A stretch of 64,000 nucleotides of DNA, from NCBI RefSeq assembly GCF_016801865.2, contig NC_068937.1, positions 71,968,984 to 72,032,983 of the forward strand. The letters are read 5' to 3'. Positions within the stretch are counted from its first letter, which is position 1, and each line of letters opens with the position of its first letter. The position numbers and the translations under genes are program-made. The DNA is from Culex pipiens pallens (lineage: Eukaryota; Arthropoda; Insecta; Diptera; Culicidae). Below are positions 21,979-33,639 of this stretch, piece after piece. The notes under the pieces were generated by a model that saw nothing but the letters and a program-made list of their open reading frames with translations, was not told the origin of the DNA and made no database searches.

Positions 21979-23200
21979 TTTTTTTTTTTTTTATTCCATG
22001 ATTTATTTATTTAGGCTCGGTAGCAATAAGCGATAAGGAGTCATGTATCTCTTTTACAATACAAGTTAATTATTACAATTAAGTGAATGAATTTATGATG
22101 AAATGAAGTGTCCGAGAAGCGGAGCTGCTTCGATGATTTTACCCCAAAAAAGTTTAATTATAGGCATCAACGTTGTTATGAGATCAACAAAAGATTGATC
22201 AATTTGATATACACTACATATTCTCGAAATAATTAGTTCAATGGGATAACTATTTGAATAACTTGGTATGTTAGCAGGTGGATCTGATTTCTTCTTTTTG
22301 CATTTGTTTGTTTATTGCATTTTGGAGGATCGTTGATCTGGGTTCGGTCTGTCCTGTTTTGGAGGTTGTTTGAGCTTGGTGTCGTTTCAGATGATGTTGC
22401 TTGAGCCTGTTTCTTGAGTTTGTACGACGAAACTCTCGGGCCTTCGTTGGTTCGGGTGCTGGCCGGATCTTCAGTTGTTGATACTCCAGGTTGGCTTTCA
22501 GTGGGCGTTTGACGAATGATGGTGTTTGATGAAGACTTCACGCTTGCCGCGTTTTCTTCCGAAGAGCTTTTTCTTTGGCCTTGAATATTCGACACTGAGA
22601 AATGTGTGAATGATGTTCCTTACACAATCGACAAAAATCATTTGTGATAGAACAATCAGAGGAGTCGTGATGGTGTAGACATTTTGGACATCGGACTTGG
22701 TTTGCACAGTACTTAGCTGTGTGTCCGAATCGCTGACACACGTGGCAAAACATGGGTTTCGGGAAGTACGGTCGCACAGGCAAACGTACATTTTGGACTT
22801 CTACGAAATCGGGCAGTAACGTACCCGCAAAAGTTACCTTGATCGCAGCACTTGGGACGTAACTTCGATCTACGGTTTGTTTGGCAAGTCTACTAAACTG
22901 CAGGAGAGGAACAGGGTTGACATCACAACGGCGAAATTTTCCAATTCCATGTTGTGCTATCACAGACGGGTCCATTCCTTCTAGGTCGATTACACCATTG
23001 ATCTCCACGCTTTTTGCCGGGATGTACACCCGATAACTTGCAGAGAATAAGGAATCCATCACGATTTTGTTAGCGTCTTCTCGGTTTGTAAAGATTACCT
23101 TGAGTTTCGTTGTACTCACCCTTTCAATAGACTGAAAGGATTTGTACCTAGCTTGTACAGCGGTTGCTATTCGGAGCAATTCCAAAACTTTCCGTGCTGA
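21979..23200 (-). pseudogene. 5'-truncated LINE ORF1 with three zinc knuckles, poly(A) end
   Basis: On the minus strand the gag-like frame runs from about 23,200 to 22,538 without an ATG, so it is 5' truncated. It contains VRLPVRPYFPKPM, then CHVCQRFGHTAKYC, CPKCLHHHDSSDC and CRLCKEHHSHISQC, followed by FKAKEKALR. This knuckle style is like the I/R1/Loa group and not like the PRE_C2HC gags elsewhere here. A -1/+1 frame break near 22,540 leads into a Ser/Thr-rich tail (22,595-22,233). The element ends with AATAAA and a long poly(A) (T run 21,979-21,992). No RT follows, although the 3' end is complete. Confidence 0.8.
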
Positions 23201-23204
23201 GAAT

Positions 23205-23740
23205 TTCTGTACCGTTCTGGGTCAGAATGTTTTGCTTGGGGAATTTGAAAATTTCAAATTTCAGACTAGGGACTCGTAATCGGGCTGTAGTGGACGAAAT
23301 TGGATGCTTCAAATTGCAAGAGGTGGGTTTTTTTTGTCCTCTATCTGATCACCACAAAATTTCCCTCCGAGGGTTTGAACCGGTTCCGGGACAATCCGGA
23401 TTGTTTAACGGTATTGTTCCGAAACAGTATTTTTGGTCGAAAAATGTCAATAAAAAAGATGAAAACAATGTATATTTTGAAGAAATATTGTTGAAACTTG
23501 TTCAATAGAGACTCTTACAACACAAAATAGCAATTTTATAAAAATAGTTGTTTATAAACTATTGTTTTGATAAGTTTTACTTTAAAAAACTAAATTAAAT
23601 CAAATTTTTAATATAAATTAACTAAACAAACTTATCAGAAGTTCAAAGTTGTCACAAACTGGCTAAAGGTGCTAGTATTTGACACTGAAACAACATTTCA
23701 TAAATGAATTCACTTAAATCGATCAGATTTTGTACTTTTA
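23205..23740 (+). repeat. Dispersed repeat RepX, copy 1
   Basis: The sequence from TTTCTGTACCG through GGACAATCCGGATTG and TGTTTAACGGTATTGTTCCG to TTCATAAATGAATTCAC matches 62,770-63,275 (same strand). It also matches, inverted, 62,560-62,790 and 58,075-58,345. It is non-coding. The stretch 23,740-24,012 shows nothing recognisable. Confidence 0.75.
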
Positions 23741-25120
23741 CTAGGGGGTACGGACAATTAATTGACCTCTTTTTTTAACTTTTTTCAGTAAACAATTTTT
23801 GTATTTTTCAAGAAAAAGTTTTTTGCAAATCCAATGACAATGTCTTAAAGAGGACATTTTGCCGCGTCGATTGATGTATAAAACATGGCACTTTAGTCGA
23901 ATTTTATGTACTTTTATATCACAAACATTTCCCGTACGGGGGGGTACGGACAAATATTTGACTCACTGTATATTGTTCTAGGAGAACGAAAAAGGTCAAC
24001 CGATCACGTCGGCCCTGACTGAAAAGTCCGTCGGACGTCCGTCGTTTGTCGTCCGTGCAACCGTACGACGTCGCACGACAATGTCGTGCGACTTTCGCAC
24101 GAATGTCATACGTTTTTGCACCAAAATGTCGTATTTGTCGTGCGATCGATCATCGAAATTGTTCGACATTGTCGTACGACATTCGACCGACGTCGCACGG
24201 TTTTGTTATTTAGGTTGTCGTGCCTTTGTCGTGTGCTGTTTTTTAGGTTATGTTGCAGTAAAAATAAAAGAAAAAATATTTTAAATTATTTTTAGATATA
24301 TTTTTTCTGTTAATTAATCTTTTTCACTCGATTTCACAAACATTCATTAATTTTTCTTGTTGTGTGTCGCGATCTTCACGTGGTTTTTGGCGTTGTCTTC
24401 CGATTGGCCTTTCAGCTCATCTCGTCGCTTCGGCATCTTGGCCGGACTTTGTCAGCCATCTTTTGGAGTCGACACCAGCGTGTAGATACGGCACTGGAGC
24501 GGCGCTTCTATTTAATTCTCACAGATTGATGGCCTACGGGACAACGTTGGTATACGCACTTCCAGTGCAGGTGTTTTTGCGATCGTTACAGCTTCCGTTC
24601 CGTGGGACAATACGGAAACGCTGGGTTGTCAGCAGGATTCGATTGGAATATTTTTGGTTACCTGAAAAAAGATTACGTCATTTGGCTAAATCATTCAAAA
24701 ACATAACTAAAAATGTAAAATTTAACTTTCAATGTAAAATAAAAAAAATTTGGTCAATTTAAACTTGTAAATTTTTAGGAAAAAAATAGGAAAAAAAACA
24801 ACAACAAAATTCAAACATTTTTAATTTCAGATAAATCAACATCAACGCATGTTAATTTTTTATCAAAAATTTGTATGGAGAATTTTGTTTCTTGGGACTC
24901 TGAAGTCCTTGCTAAAAAAGCAATGAACTTTAAAGTTTTTAAGCAATTATGAAATGTTTTAATGTTAGAATCGTTAAAATTTAAAATATCTGAATAATTT
25001 TAAAATAAAAATAAAATCTTTGATATTTTTAAAAAAAGTTTTGAGAATATCAAGAATTTTGAGAATAATACAATTTGAAAATATAAGAGTATGTGATTTA
25101 TAGAAATTTTTGAATTTATG

Positions 25121-26678
25121 ATTTTATAATTTTATAATTTTATAATTTTATAATTTTATAATTTTATAATTTTATAATTTTATAATTTTATAATTTTATA
25201 ATTTTATAATTTTATAATTTTATAATTTTATAATTTTATAATTTTATAATTTTATAATTTTATAATTTTATAATTTTATAATTTTATAATTTTATAATTT
25301 TATAATTTTATAATTTTATAATTTTATAATTTTATAATTTTATAATTTTATAATTTTATAATTTTATAATTTTATAATTTTATAATTTTATAATTTTATA
25401 ATTTTATAATTTTATAATTTTATAATTTTATAATTTTATAATTTTATAATTTTATAATTTTATAATTTTATAATTTTATAATTTTATAATTTTATAATTT
25501 TATAATTTTATAATTTTATAATTTTATAATTTTATAATTTTATAATTTTATAATTTTATAATTTTATAATTTTATAATTTTATAATTTTATAATTTTATA
25601 ATTTTATAATTTTATAATTTTATAATTTTATAATTTTATAATTTTATAATTTTATAATTTTATAATTTTATAATTTTATAATTTTATAATTTTATAATTT
25701 TATAATTTTATAATTTTATAATTTTATAATTTTATAATTTTATAATTTTATAATTTTATAATTTTATAATTTTATAATTTTATAATTTTATAATTTTATA
25801 ATTTTATAATTTTATAATTTTATAATTTTATAATTTTATAATTTTATAATTTTATAATTTTATAATTTTATAATTTTATAATTTTATAATTTTATAATTT
25901 TATAATTTTATAATTTTATAATTTTATAATTTTATAATTTTATAATTTTATAATTTTATAATTTTATAATTTTATAATTTTATAATTTTATAATTTTATA
26001 ATTTTATAATTTTATAATTTTATAATTTTATAATTTTATAATTTTATAATTTTATAATTTTATAATTTTATAATTTTATAATTTTATAATTTTATAATTT
26101 TATAATTTTATAATTTTATAATTTTATAATTTTATAATTTTATAATTTTATAATTTTATAATTTTATAATTTTATAATTTTATAATTTTATAATTTTATA
26201 ATTTTATAATTTTATAATTTTATAATTTTATAATTTTATAATTTTATAATTTTATAATTTTATAATTTTATAATTTTATAATTTTATAATTTTATAATTT
26301 TATAATTTTATAATTTTATAATTTTATAATTTTATAATTTTATAATTTTATAATTTTATAATTTTATAATTTTATAATTTTATAATTTTATAATTTTATA
26401 ATTTTATAATTTTATAATTTTATAATTTTATAATTTTATAATTTTATAATTTTATAATTTTATAATTTTATAATTTTATAATTTTATAATTTTATAATTT
26501 TATAATTTTATAATTTTATAATTTTATAATTTTATAATTTTATAATTTTATAATTTTATAATTTTATAATTTTATAATTTTATAATTTTATAATTTTATA
26601 ATTTTATAATTTTATAATTTTATAATTTTATAATTTTATAATTTTATAATTTTATAATTTTATAATTTTATAATTTTA
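25121..26678. repeat. 8 bp satellite (TTTTATAA)n, left block
   Basis: About 195 almost identical copies of TTTTATAA. The array is cut at its right end by the 26,679-28,440 element and continues in phase at 28,441. It lies in intron 2 of copy B. Confidence 0.98.
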
Positions 26679-28440
26679 GGGTATATGACCCTATTTTGGA
26701 CCTAGTACCTATTTTGGACCTAGTACCTATTTTGGACCTATTTTTATTAATCGAGGTAGTTCAGGCTTTTAAAGTACGAATTCACTGAATCCAACCAACA
26801 GAAAGTGTAAGCAGGATCGTTTTGTAGCTTACCTCTTCCAAAAATGTTAACATTTTTGATTATTTCCACTTTTTCAGCCACTTTTTCCAATGCCATCAGT
26901 ATTGCCTAACATTTTCCTAGCACATCGATTAGGTCCAAATATTCCGGTTTCGTTGCTTATCGGATTTGGCTCGCGACACCTTGATGATTTTTTCTGTTTT
27001 GCACTGACACCAAGCAATTTCGTCCGGTTTCCGAGCAATGTAACTGTTGTCTATTTAATTCTTTTGTGTTTTTCGTCACCAAACCATTGAAATAATTATT
27101 CTATTATCGAAAAAAACTCAATTCAAAATATTTTTTCAAATCAGCCGCGTTGGATCAGTTTTTGGAGCTACTTTGCCGTCGGTTCAAGGCTATCACCAAC
27201 ACATGTATAACAAGGTGTTGCCAGTTTTGTTTATCAATTTATTTCGATATTTCATTAACATTAATTGAAATTTTAAATTTAATATTTTGAATTGCATTTC
27301 TTTACTGTAATTATTTGAAAAAAATCTAAGCTTTAAAAAGCAAATGATTAACAGAAACAATCAAAATGTGTTTTTTAAACGATAAAAATGCAAATTGATG
27401 ATAGAGATTTAGATGATTGTAAGGACCGATTGCAAAGTATCCCAAAATTTAAACTGATGTTGATTCATGTTTGTCTTAACATCATTATCACCAATTTAGC
27501 TGCATATATTTTTAAAATTTGCTTCAAAAAATGCAAACTGGCTACCCTGTTGGAATTATAATAAATTACACTTTTAGATTTAACCGTGTCAATCATGTTA
27601 GAAACACAATTGAACCAGCTAGAAAAATAAAAATTAGCATAAGAGGTTAATACGATGTTAACTTTATGAATTTTATTATTTGGGACATATCTGATTACCG
27701 AAAATCTGGGTGACTTTGATAGGTTTGAGATTTTTCCGCAAAATGAAGAGTTACAAGCTATAATCTCCCTTTAAAATTTCTTCATTGTTTAATCATATTT
27801 GAACTTAAGCTCTGCGTAAAATTGAGAACCTTTTTTCATTGTAACTTGTTATGTATCTCTGTCATTCATTTGATTTTAAGTTAAGATGTTTTTATTGCGA
27901 CTGATAACGGGTTGTCTTTCATGTTCTAATGCTTGAACAATTAGGTCGTAAGAATACGCAAATTGTAAATATCTGCTAAAGATGCGTGAGTTTCCATTCA
28001 ATATAATTAAAACACGTTTTCAAATTCAAATCCATTGTTTTATCATAATTATTTAATTTCTGAAATTAATATTTTCCAAATTACAATCGGCCCTTTGGTT
28101 TATCAAACTGAGTTTTTTGTAAGTGTGCGTGTTGCCGCCGCACGCCGCAATTCGAGTTGTCCAAATTTCAACCAATCAGAGTGTGGGTCCAAAATAGGTT
28201 CAGCGATGTCTCCAAAATACATTCAATAAGTCCAAAAAGCATCCAAAAAATGTTTTACTTGAAATGCTTATTACAATGAAATGGTTAAATTATTTTCAAT
28301 TTTCAATAGTACACTTTGTTAAGCATAAATTAAGGCACAAAACAATCCTGAAACGAGCCAAATTAGTTAGACCGTTCCTGAGAACCATGCGAAATGTGTT
28401 GACGCTTTGCATAGTAGGTCCAAAATAGGGCCATATACCC
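26679..28440. mobile_element. TA-target TIR element inserted in the satellite
   Basis: The ends GGGTATATGACCCTATTTTG and the inverse of GGGTATATGGCCCTATTTTG are bordered by TA (26,677-26,678 and 28,441-28,442). Just inside the left end, CCTATTTTGGACCTAGTA is repeated. The 1762 bp interior has no transposase. At ~27,708-27,755 it shares GGTGACTTTGATAGGTTTG and TTTTTCCGCAAAATGAAGAG with the MITE at 8,515. The only sizeable frame (26,890-27,090) has no domain. Confidence 0.85.
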
Positions 28441-31427
28441 TATAATTTTATAATTTTATAATTTTATAATTTTATAATTTTATAATTTTATAATTTTATA
28501 ATTTTATAATTTTATAATTTTATAATTTTATAATTTTATAATTTTATAATTTTATAATTTTATAATTTTATAATTTTATAATTTTATAATTTTATAATTT
28601 TATAATTTTATAATTTTATAATTTTATAATTTTATAATTTTATAATTTTATAATTTTATAATTTTATAATTTTATAATTTTATAATTTTATAATTTTATA
28701 ATTTTATAATTTTATAATTTTATAATTTTATAATTTTATAATTTTATAATTTTATAATTTTAATTTTATAATTTTATAATTTTATAATTTTATAATTTTA
28801 TAATTTTATAATTTTATAATTTTATAATTTTATAATTTTATAATTTTATAATTTTATAATTTTCTAATTTTCTAATTTTCTAATTTTCTAATTTTCTAAT
28901 TTTCTAATTTTCTAATTTTCTAATTTTCTAATTTTCTAATTTTCTAATTTTCTAATTTTCTAATTTTCTAATTTTCTAATTTTCTAATTTTCTAATTTTC
29001 TAATTTTCTAATTTTCTAATTTTCTAATTTTCTAATTTTCTAATTTTCTAATTTTCTAATTTTCTAATTTTCTAATTTTCTAATTTTCTAATTTTCTAAT
29101 TTTCTAATTTTCTAATTTTCTAATTTTCTAATTTTCTAATTTTCTAATTTTCTAATTTTCTAATTTTCTAATTTTCTAATTTTCTAATTTTCTAATTTTC
29201 TAATTTTCTAATTTTCTAATTTTCTAATTTTCTAATTTTCTAATTTTCTAATTTTCTAATTTTCTAATTTTCTAATTTTCTAATTTTCTAATTTTCTAAT
29301 TTTCTAATTTTCTAATTTTCTAATTTTCTAATTTTCTAATTTTCTAATTTTCTAATTTTCTAATTTTCTAATTTTCTAATTTTCTAATTTTCTAATTTTC
29401 TAATTTTCTAATTTTCTAATTTTCTAATTTTCTAATTTTCTAATTTTCTAATTTTCTAATTTTCTAATTTTCTAATTTTAATTTTCTAATTTTCTAATTT
29501 TCTAATTTTCTAATTTTCTAATTTTCTAATTTTCTAATTTTCTAATTTTCTAATTTTCTAATTTTCTAATTTTCTAATTTTCTAATTTTCTAATTTTCTA
29601 ATTTTCTAATTTTCTAATTTTCTAATTTTCTAATTTTCTAATTTTCTAATTTTCTAATTTTCTAATTTTCTAATTTTCTAATTTTCTAATTTTCTAATTT
29701 TCTAATTTTCTAATTTTCTAATTTTATAATTTTCTAATTTTCTAATTTTCTAATTTTCTAATTTTCTAATTTTCTAATTTTCTAATTTTCTAATTTTCTA
29801 ATTTTCTAATTTTCTAATTTTCTAATTTTCTAATTTTCTAATTTTCTAATTTTCTAATTTTCTAATTTTCTAATTTTCTAATTTTCTAATTTTATAATTT
29901 TATAATTTTATAATTTTATAATTTTATAATTTTATAATTTTATAATTTTATAATTTTATAATTTTATAATTTTATAATTTTATAATTTTATAATTTTATA
30001 ATTTTATAATTTTATAATTTTATAATTTTATAATTTTATAATTTTATAATTTTATAATTTTATAATTTTATAATTTTATAATTTTATAATTTTATAATTT
30101 TATAATTTTATAATTTTATAATTTTATAATTTTATAATTTTATAATTTTATAATTTTATAATTTTATAATTTTATAATTTTATAATTTTATAATTTTATA
30201 ATTTTATAATTTTATAATTTTATAATTTTATAATTTTATAATTTTATAATTTTATAATTTTATAATTTTATAATTTTATAATTTTATAATTTTATAATTT
30301 TATAATTTTATAATTTTATAATTTTATAATTTTATAATTTTATAATTTTATAATTTTATAATTTTATAATTTTATAATTTTATAATTTTATAATTTTATA
30401 ATTTTATAATTTTATAATTTTATAATTTTATAATTTTATAATTTTATAATTTTATAATTTTATAATTTTATAATTTTATAATTTTATAATTTTATAATTT
30501 TATAATTTTATAATTTTATAATTTTATAATTTTATAATTTTATAATTTTATAATTTTATAATTTTATAATTTTATAATTTTATAATTTTATAATTTTATA
30601 ATTTTATAATTTTATAATTTTATAATTTTATAATTTTATAATTTTATAATTTTATAATTTTATAATTTTATAATTTTATAATTTTATAATTTTATAATTT
30701 TATAATTTTATAATTTTATAATTTTATAATTTTATAATTTTATAATTTTATAATTTTATAATTTTATAATTTTATAATTTTATAATTTTATAATTTTATA
30801 ATTTTATAATTTTATAATTTTATAATTTTATAATTTTATAATTTTATAATTTTATAATTTTATAATTTTATAATTTTATAATTTTATAATTTTATAATTT
30901 TATAATTTTATAATTTTATAATTTTATAATTTTATAATTTTATAATTTTATAATTTTATAATTTTATAATTTTATAATTTTATAATTTTATAATTTTATA
31001 ATTTTATAATTTTTATAATTTTATAATTTTATAATTTTATAATTTTATAATTTTATAATTTTATAATTTTATAATTTTATAATTTTATAATTTTATAATT
31101 TTATAATTTTATAATTTTATAATTTTATAATTTTATAATTTTATAATTTTATAATTTTATAATTTTATAATTTTATAATTTTATAATTTTATAATTTTAT
31201 AATTTTATAATTTTATAATTTTATAATTTTATAATTTTATAATTTTATAATTTTATAATTTTATAATTTTATAATTTTATAATTTTATAATTTTATAATT
31301 TTATAATTTTATAATTTTATAATTTTATAATTTTATAATTTTATAATTTTATAATTTTATAATTTTATAATTTTATAATTTTATAATTTTATAATTTTAT
31401 AATTTTATAATTTTATAATTTTATAAT
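28441..31427. repeat. 8 bp satellite, right block with a TTTTCTAA core
   Basis: Three sub-blocks: TTTTATAA to ~28,862, TTTTCTAA from ~28,863 to ~29,886, then TTTTATAA again to 31,427. The boundaries are sharp. Rare slips include a lost TA at ~28,758, a lost TC at ~29,478, an isolated TTTTATAA at ~29,724 and one extra T at ~31,012. Confidence 0.98.
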
Positions 31428-32573
31428 ATATATGTCTTGTTTTCAAAGTCAAACTAAAAAGTGACAAACTGTTGGTGTCAAACCATCGGGGTTTGAGTGT
31501 ATATTTTTAATTTTTATCATATTTTTGAACGAAACCATACCATTTAATTGTATTATTTTATATTTATTTGAATCTTAGAAAATTTGAATTGTGGAATTGA
31601 AAAGAATCAGAATTGAAAAAATAGAATATTATTGTTTAGAATTTGTGATGGTTTCAGGTTTTAAATTGTCCAGTCCCCACCCCCAGCCCTTTCCCCCTCA
31701 CACTTTCATCGTCCTCATTTATTTTTCGTCGTCCAAATGGGAAGGGAAACACTACGATGCACACCTCCTCTATCGTTTCAAAAACCCAACTCACCGTATA
31801 AAAACCATGCACCGCCACATCCCGCGGAAAGTTAAACACCAATCCGCTTCCTCGATCACAGACCGGGTGCTCCCCTTCCCGTCTTCCGGCATGGCCCGCC
31901 GGAGCAACGATGTGACCCGTTCTCCTCCTCCTCCACCACGAAGGCCGAAATCAGAAAATCTGGAATATAAATATTGCTGTGATAAAGCCGCTCGCAAAAA
32001 AAGCAACACAACTTACCAATCAACCGGCAAAAATCCACACGAACTTTTCAACAACGTAAACTGGTTCGATTCGGTTCAAAGTTTCTCTGATTTGATCAAG
32101 TCCAAACAAGACCAACTGAAGAGAACTGTCAAACTGCGTCGACGAAAATCGTGACGTCAAATTGAAGGAAAATCGATGGAAAAAACAATGTCGGGCATGT
32201 CGAGTGTTTGTCGTCCGTTTGTCGTCCTTTCGACCAATCGATATCGAAACGGTAAAATCAAAACCGCGCGACAGCTCGCACGACGTGCGACATTTTTCAA
32301 ACAGGGGGATGATGAGAGTCAACTGAACAGTCCTATTTTTTTTTTAAATTTGACCTCGCCATCGTATTCCCCGGCCAATTTTACATAAGAATCACTTATC
32401 GACAGAAAGGAATATGTTTTGTTCCAGAGATATCTAATTTTAAAGTTTGAGTATTTGAGATTACCTAAATTAGCTTTATTCGCCGCATCTGCTAGAAGCA
32501 CTAGGGCGCGCTGATCAATAACTGCTACCTGGTTATTTATTGCAATAAGAATTCATCCCAAATAATCATTAGT

Positions 32574-33085
32574 AAATTCGCAATTCGCAATTTTCAGTGT
32601 AAGAACGGGCCTTGACCGATCTTATGCACCAGGTTCCCGACGAACACGCACTGCCCTTACACCTACATCTCACCCTTGCTCTGAGTCAGTACGAGCAACA
32701 CGCTAGAACACGCTTTGAGTGTTCGTGCCAGGCATGCACACCTTCTTTTCCGGTTACGCATTTTAACTTGGTCGGGGGTGGTACATTACGTAGGGTTTGA
32801 TGTAAGTATATGCGCCTAACCATTTATAGTGTGCCTATCAACTTTCATTAAAGCAAAAACTGTTTTATTTTTTGTTTGAATTCAAAAACTAATTGTTATT
32901 TACTGTGTATTGTTTTCTCCTGAAATCTTCCCTATTGTTGAGCCGTATTTATTGGTTGCTATTTCTTTGTCGCGGTGTTTTGTTGCAATATTTTGGTCCT
33001 AAGCATTTTAGAAAAGTTTTTCAAAAGTACAATAGTAATATTTGAGTTAATCCTTTAATCATTCCATAATAATTTGAGTAAGGGC
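32574..33085 (+). repeat. ~0.5 kb dispersed repeat, copy 2
   Basis: Same sequence and order as 2,947-3,468, with a few percent differences. It runs on into 33,110-33,640, which resembles the gag element tail also seen at 10,260-10,480 (AATAGTTAATAAATAGAG, GTTTGTTACAGCAGCATCAA, then CACTCT on the minus strand). Confidence 0.7.
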
Positions 33086-33639
33086 TCGAACCTCACTTGC
33101 TTAAGAAAAAAGTGAAGTTTCAAAACAATGGACAGTGAAGGAAATATACTATGTAAAGAATCAATAGTAAAAGAAAGATAGTAATTTATGAAGTAAATAA
33201 AGAAATTAACAATAGTTAATAAATAGAGGTAACAAACAAGCTTAGATTGTATTGAGGGCAATTTACAGGAAAGATGAAACATTATTCAAATAAAGAAAAG
33301 GCACATGATAAACAAAATTGACATCGCTGCCAAATTAAGGGAAAGCAGACAGTTTGTTACAGCAGCATCAATTGGTAAAATAGAGTGTAAAAGCGTTGAG
33401 AAATAAGAGAATCAAATAAAAGTAAAATCGAAATCAAATGGAGGATAGTAAACAGAAGCCGTTTTAGAAAATCAGTGAAACAAAATAAACAGAAGATAGC
33501 TGTTAGCTGAAATGGAAAGAAGAGAAACCCCGTTCTGCGATGCTCAGGTACATCCACAGCAGTTGACTCAACATAATGCGAATCAAAACAATACCGTCTA
33601 CAATCACAAATTATTTCCCTTTCCCACATTGACGCGCCC

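Larger units (their letters stand above)
24370..32150 (-). other. Three exon-like blocks of copy B
   Basis: On the minus strand block 1 ends at 32,017 before GTAAGT. Intron 1 is 57 nt (32,016-31,960) ending TATTCCAG. Block 2 is 31,959-31,795, ending before GTGAGT. Intron 2 (31,794-24,662) ends TTTTTTCAG. Block 3 starts at 24,661 and has a short frame ending about 24,330. All four splice signals match those of copy A, while intron lengths differ (57 against 90 nt; 7.1 against 3.0 kb). Block 2 reads MPEDGKGSTRS..IEEAD.CLTFRG, matching copy A. The gene is not identified. Confidence 0.5.
24013..32306 (-). mobile_element. TIR transposon copy B, exon-bearing, satellite in intron
   Basis: This is the same family as copy A in opposite orientation: left end CCCTGACTGAAAAGTCCGTC, right end the inverse of CCCTGTTTGAAAAATGTCG. 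Length is 8294 bp, including a 1762 bp nested element and ~4.5 kb of satellite. The flanking bases are GG/GG. Subterminal palindromes (GTCGTACGAC, GTCGTGCGAC) match copy A over about 230 bp at each end. No transposase is visible. Confidence 0.75.

Noticed and set aside
15171..31427. CRISPR array or centromeric satellite
   Set aside because: The unit is only 8 bp with no spacers, and the arrays sit inside two transposon copies and not in a long uninterrupted domain.
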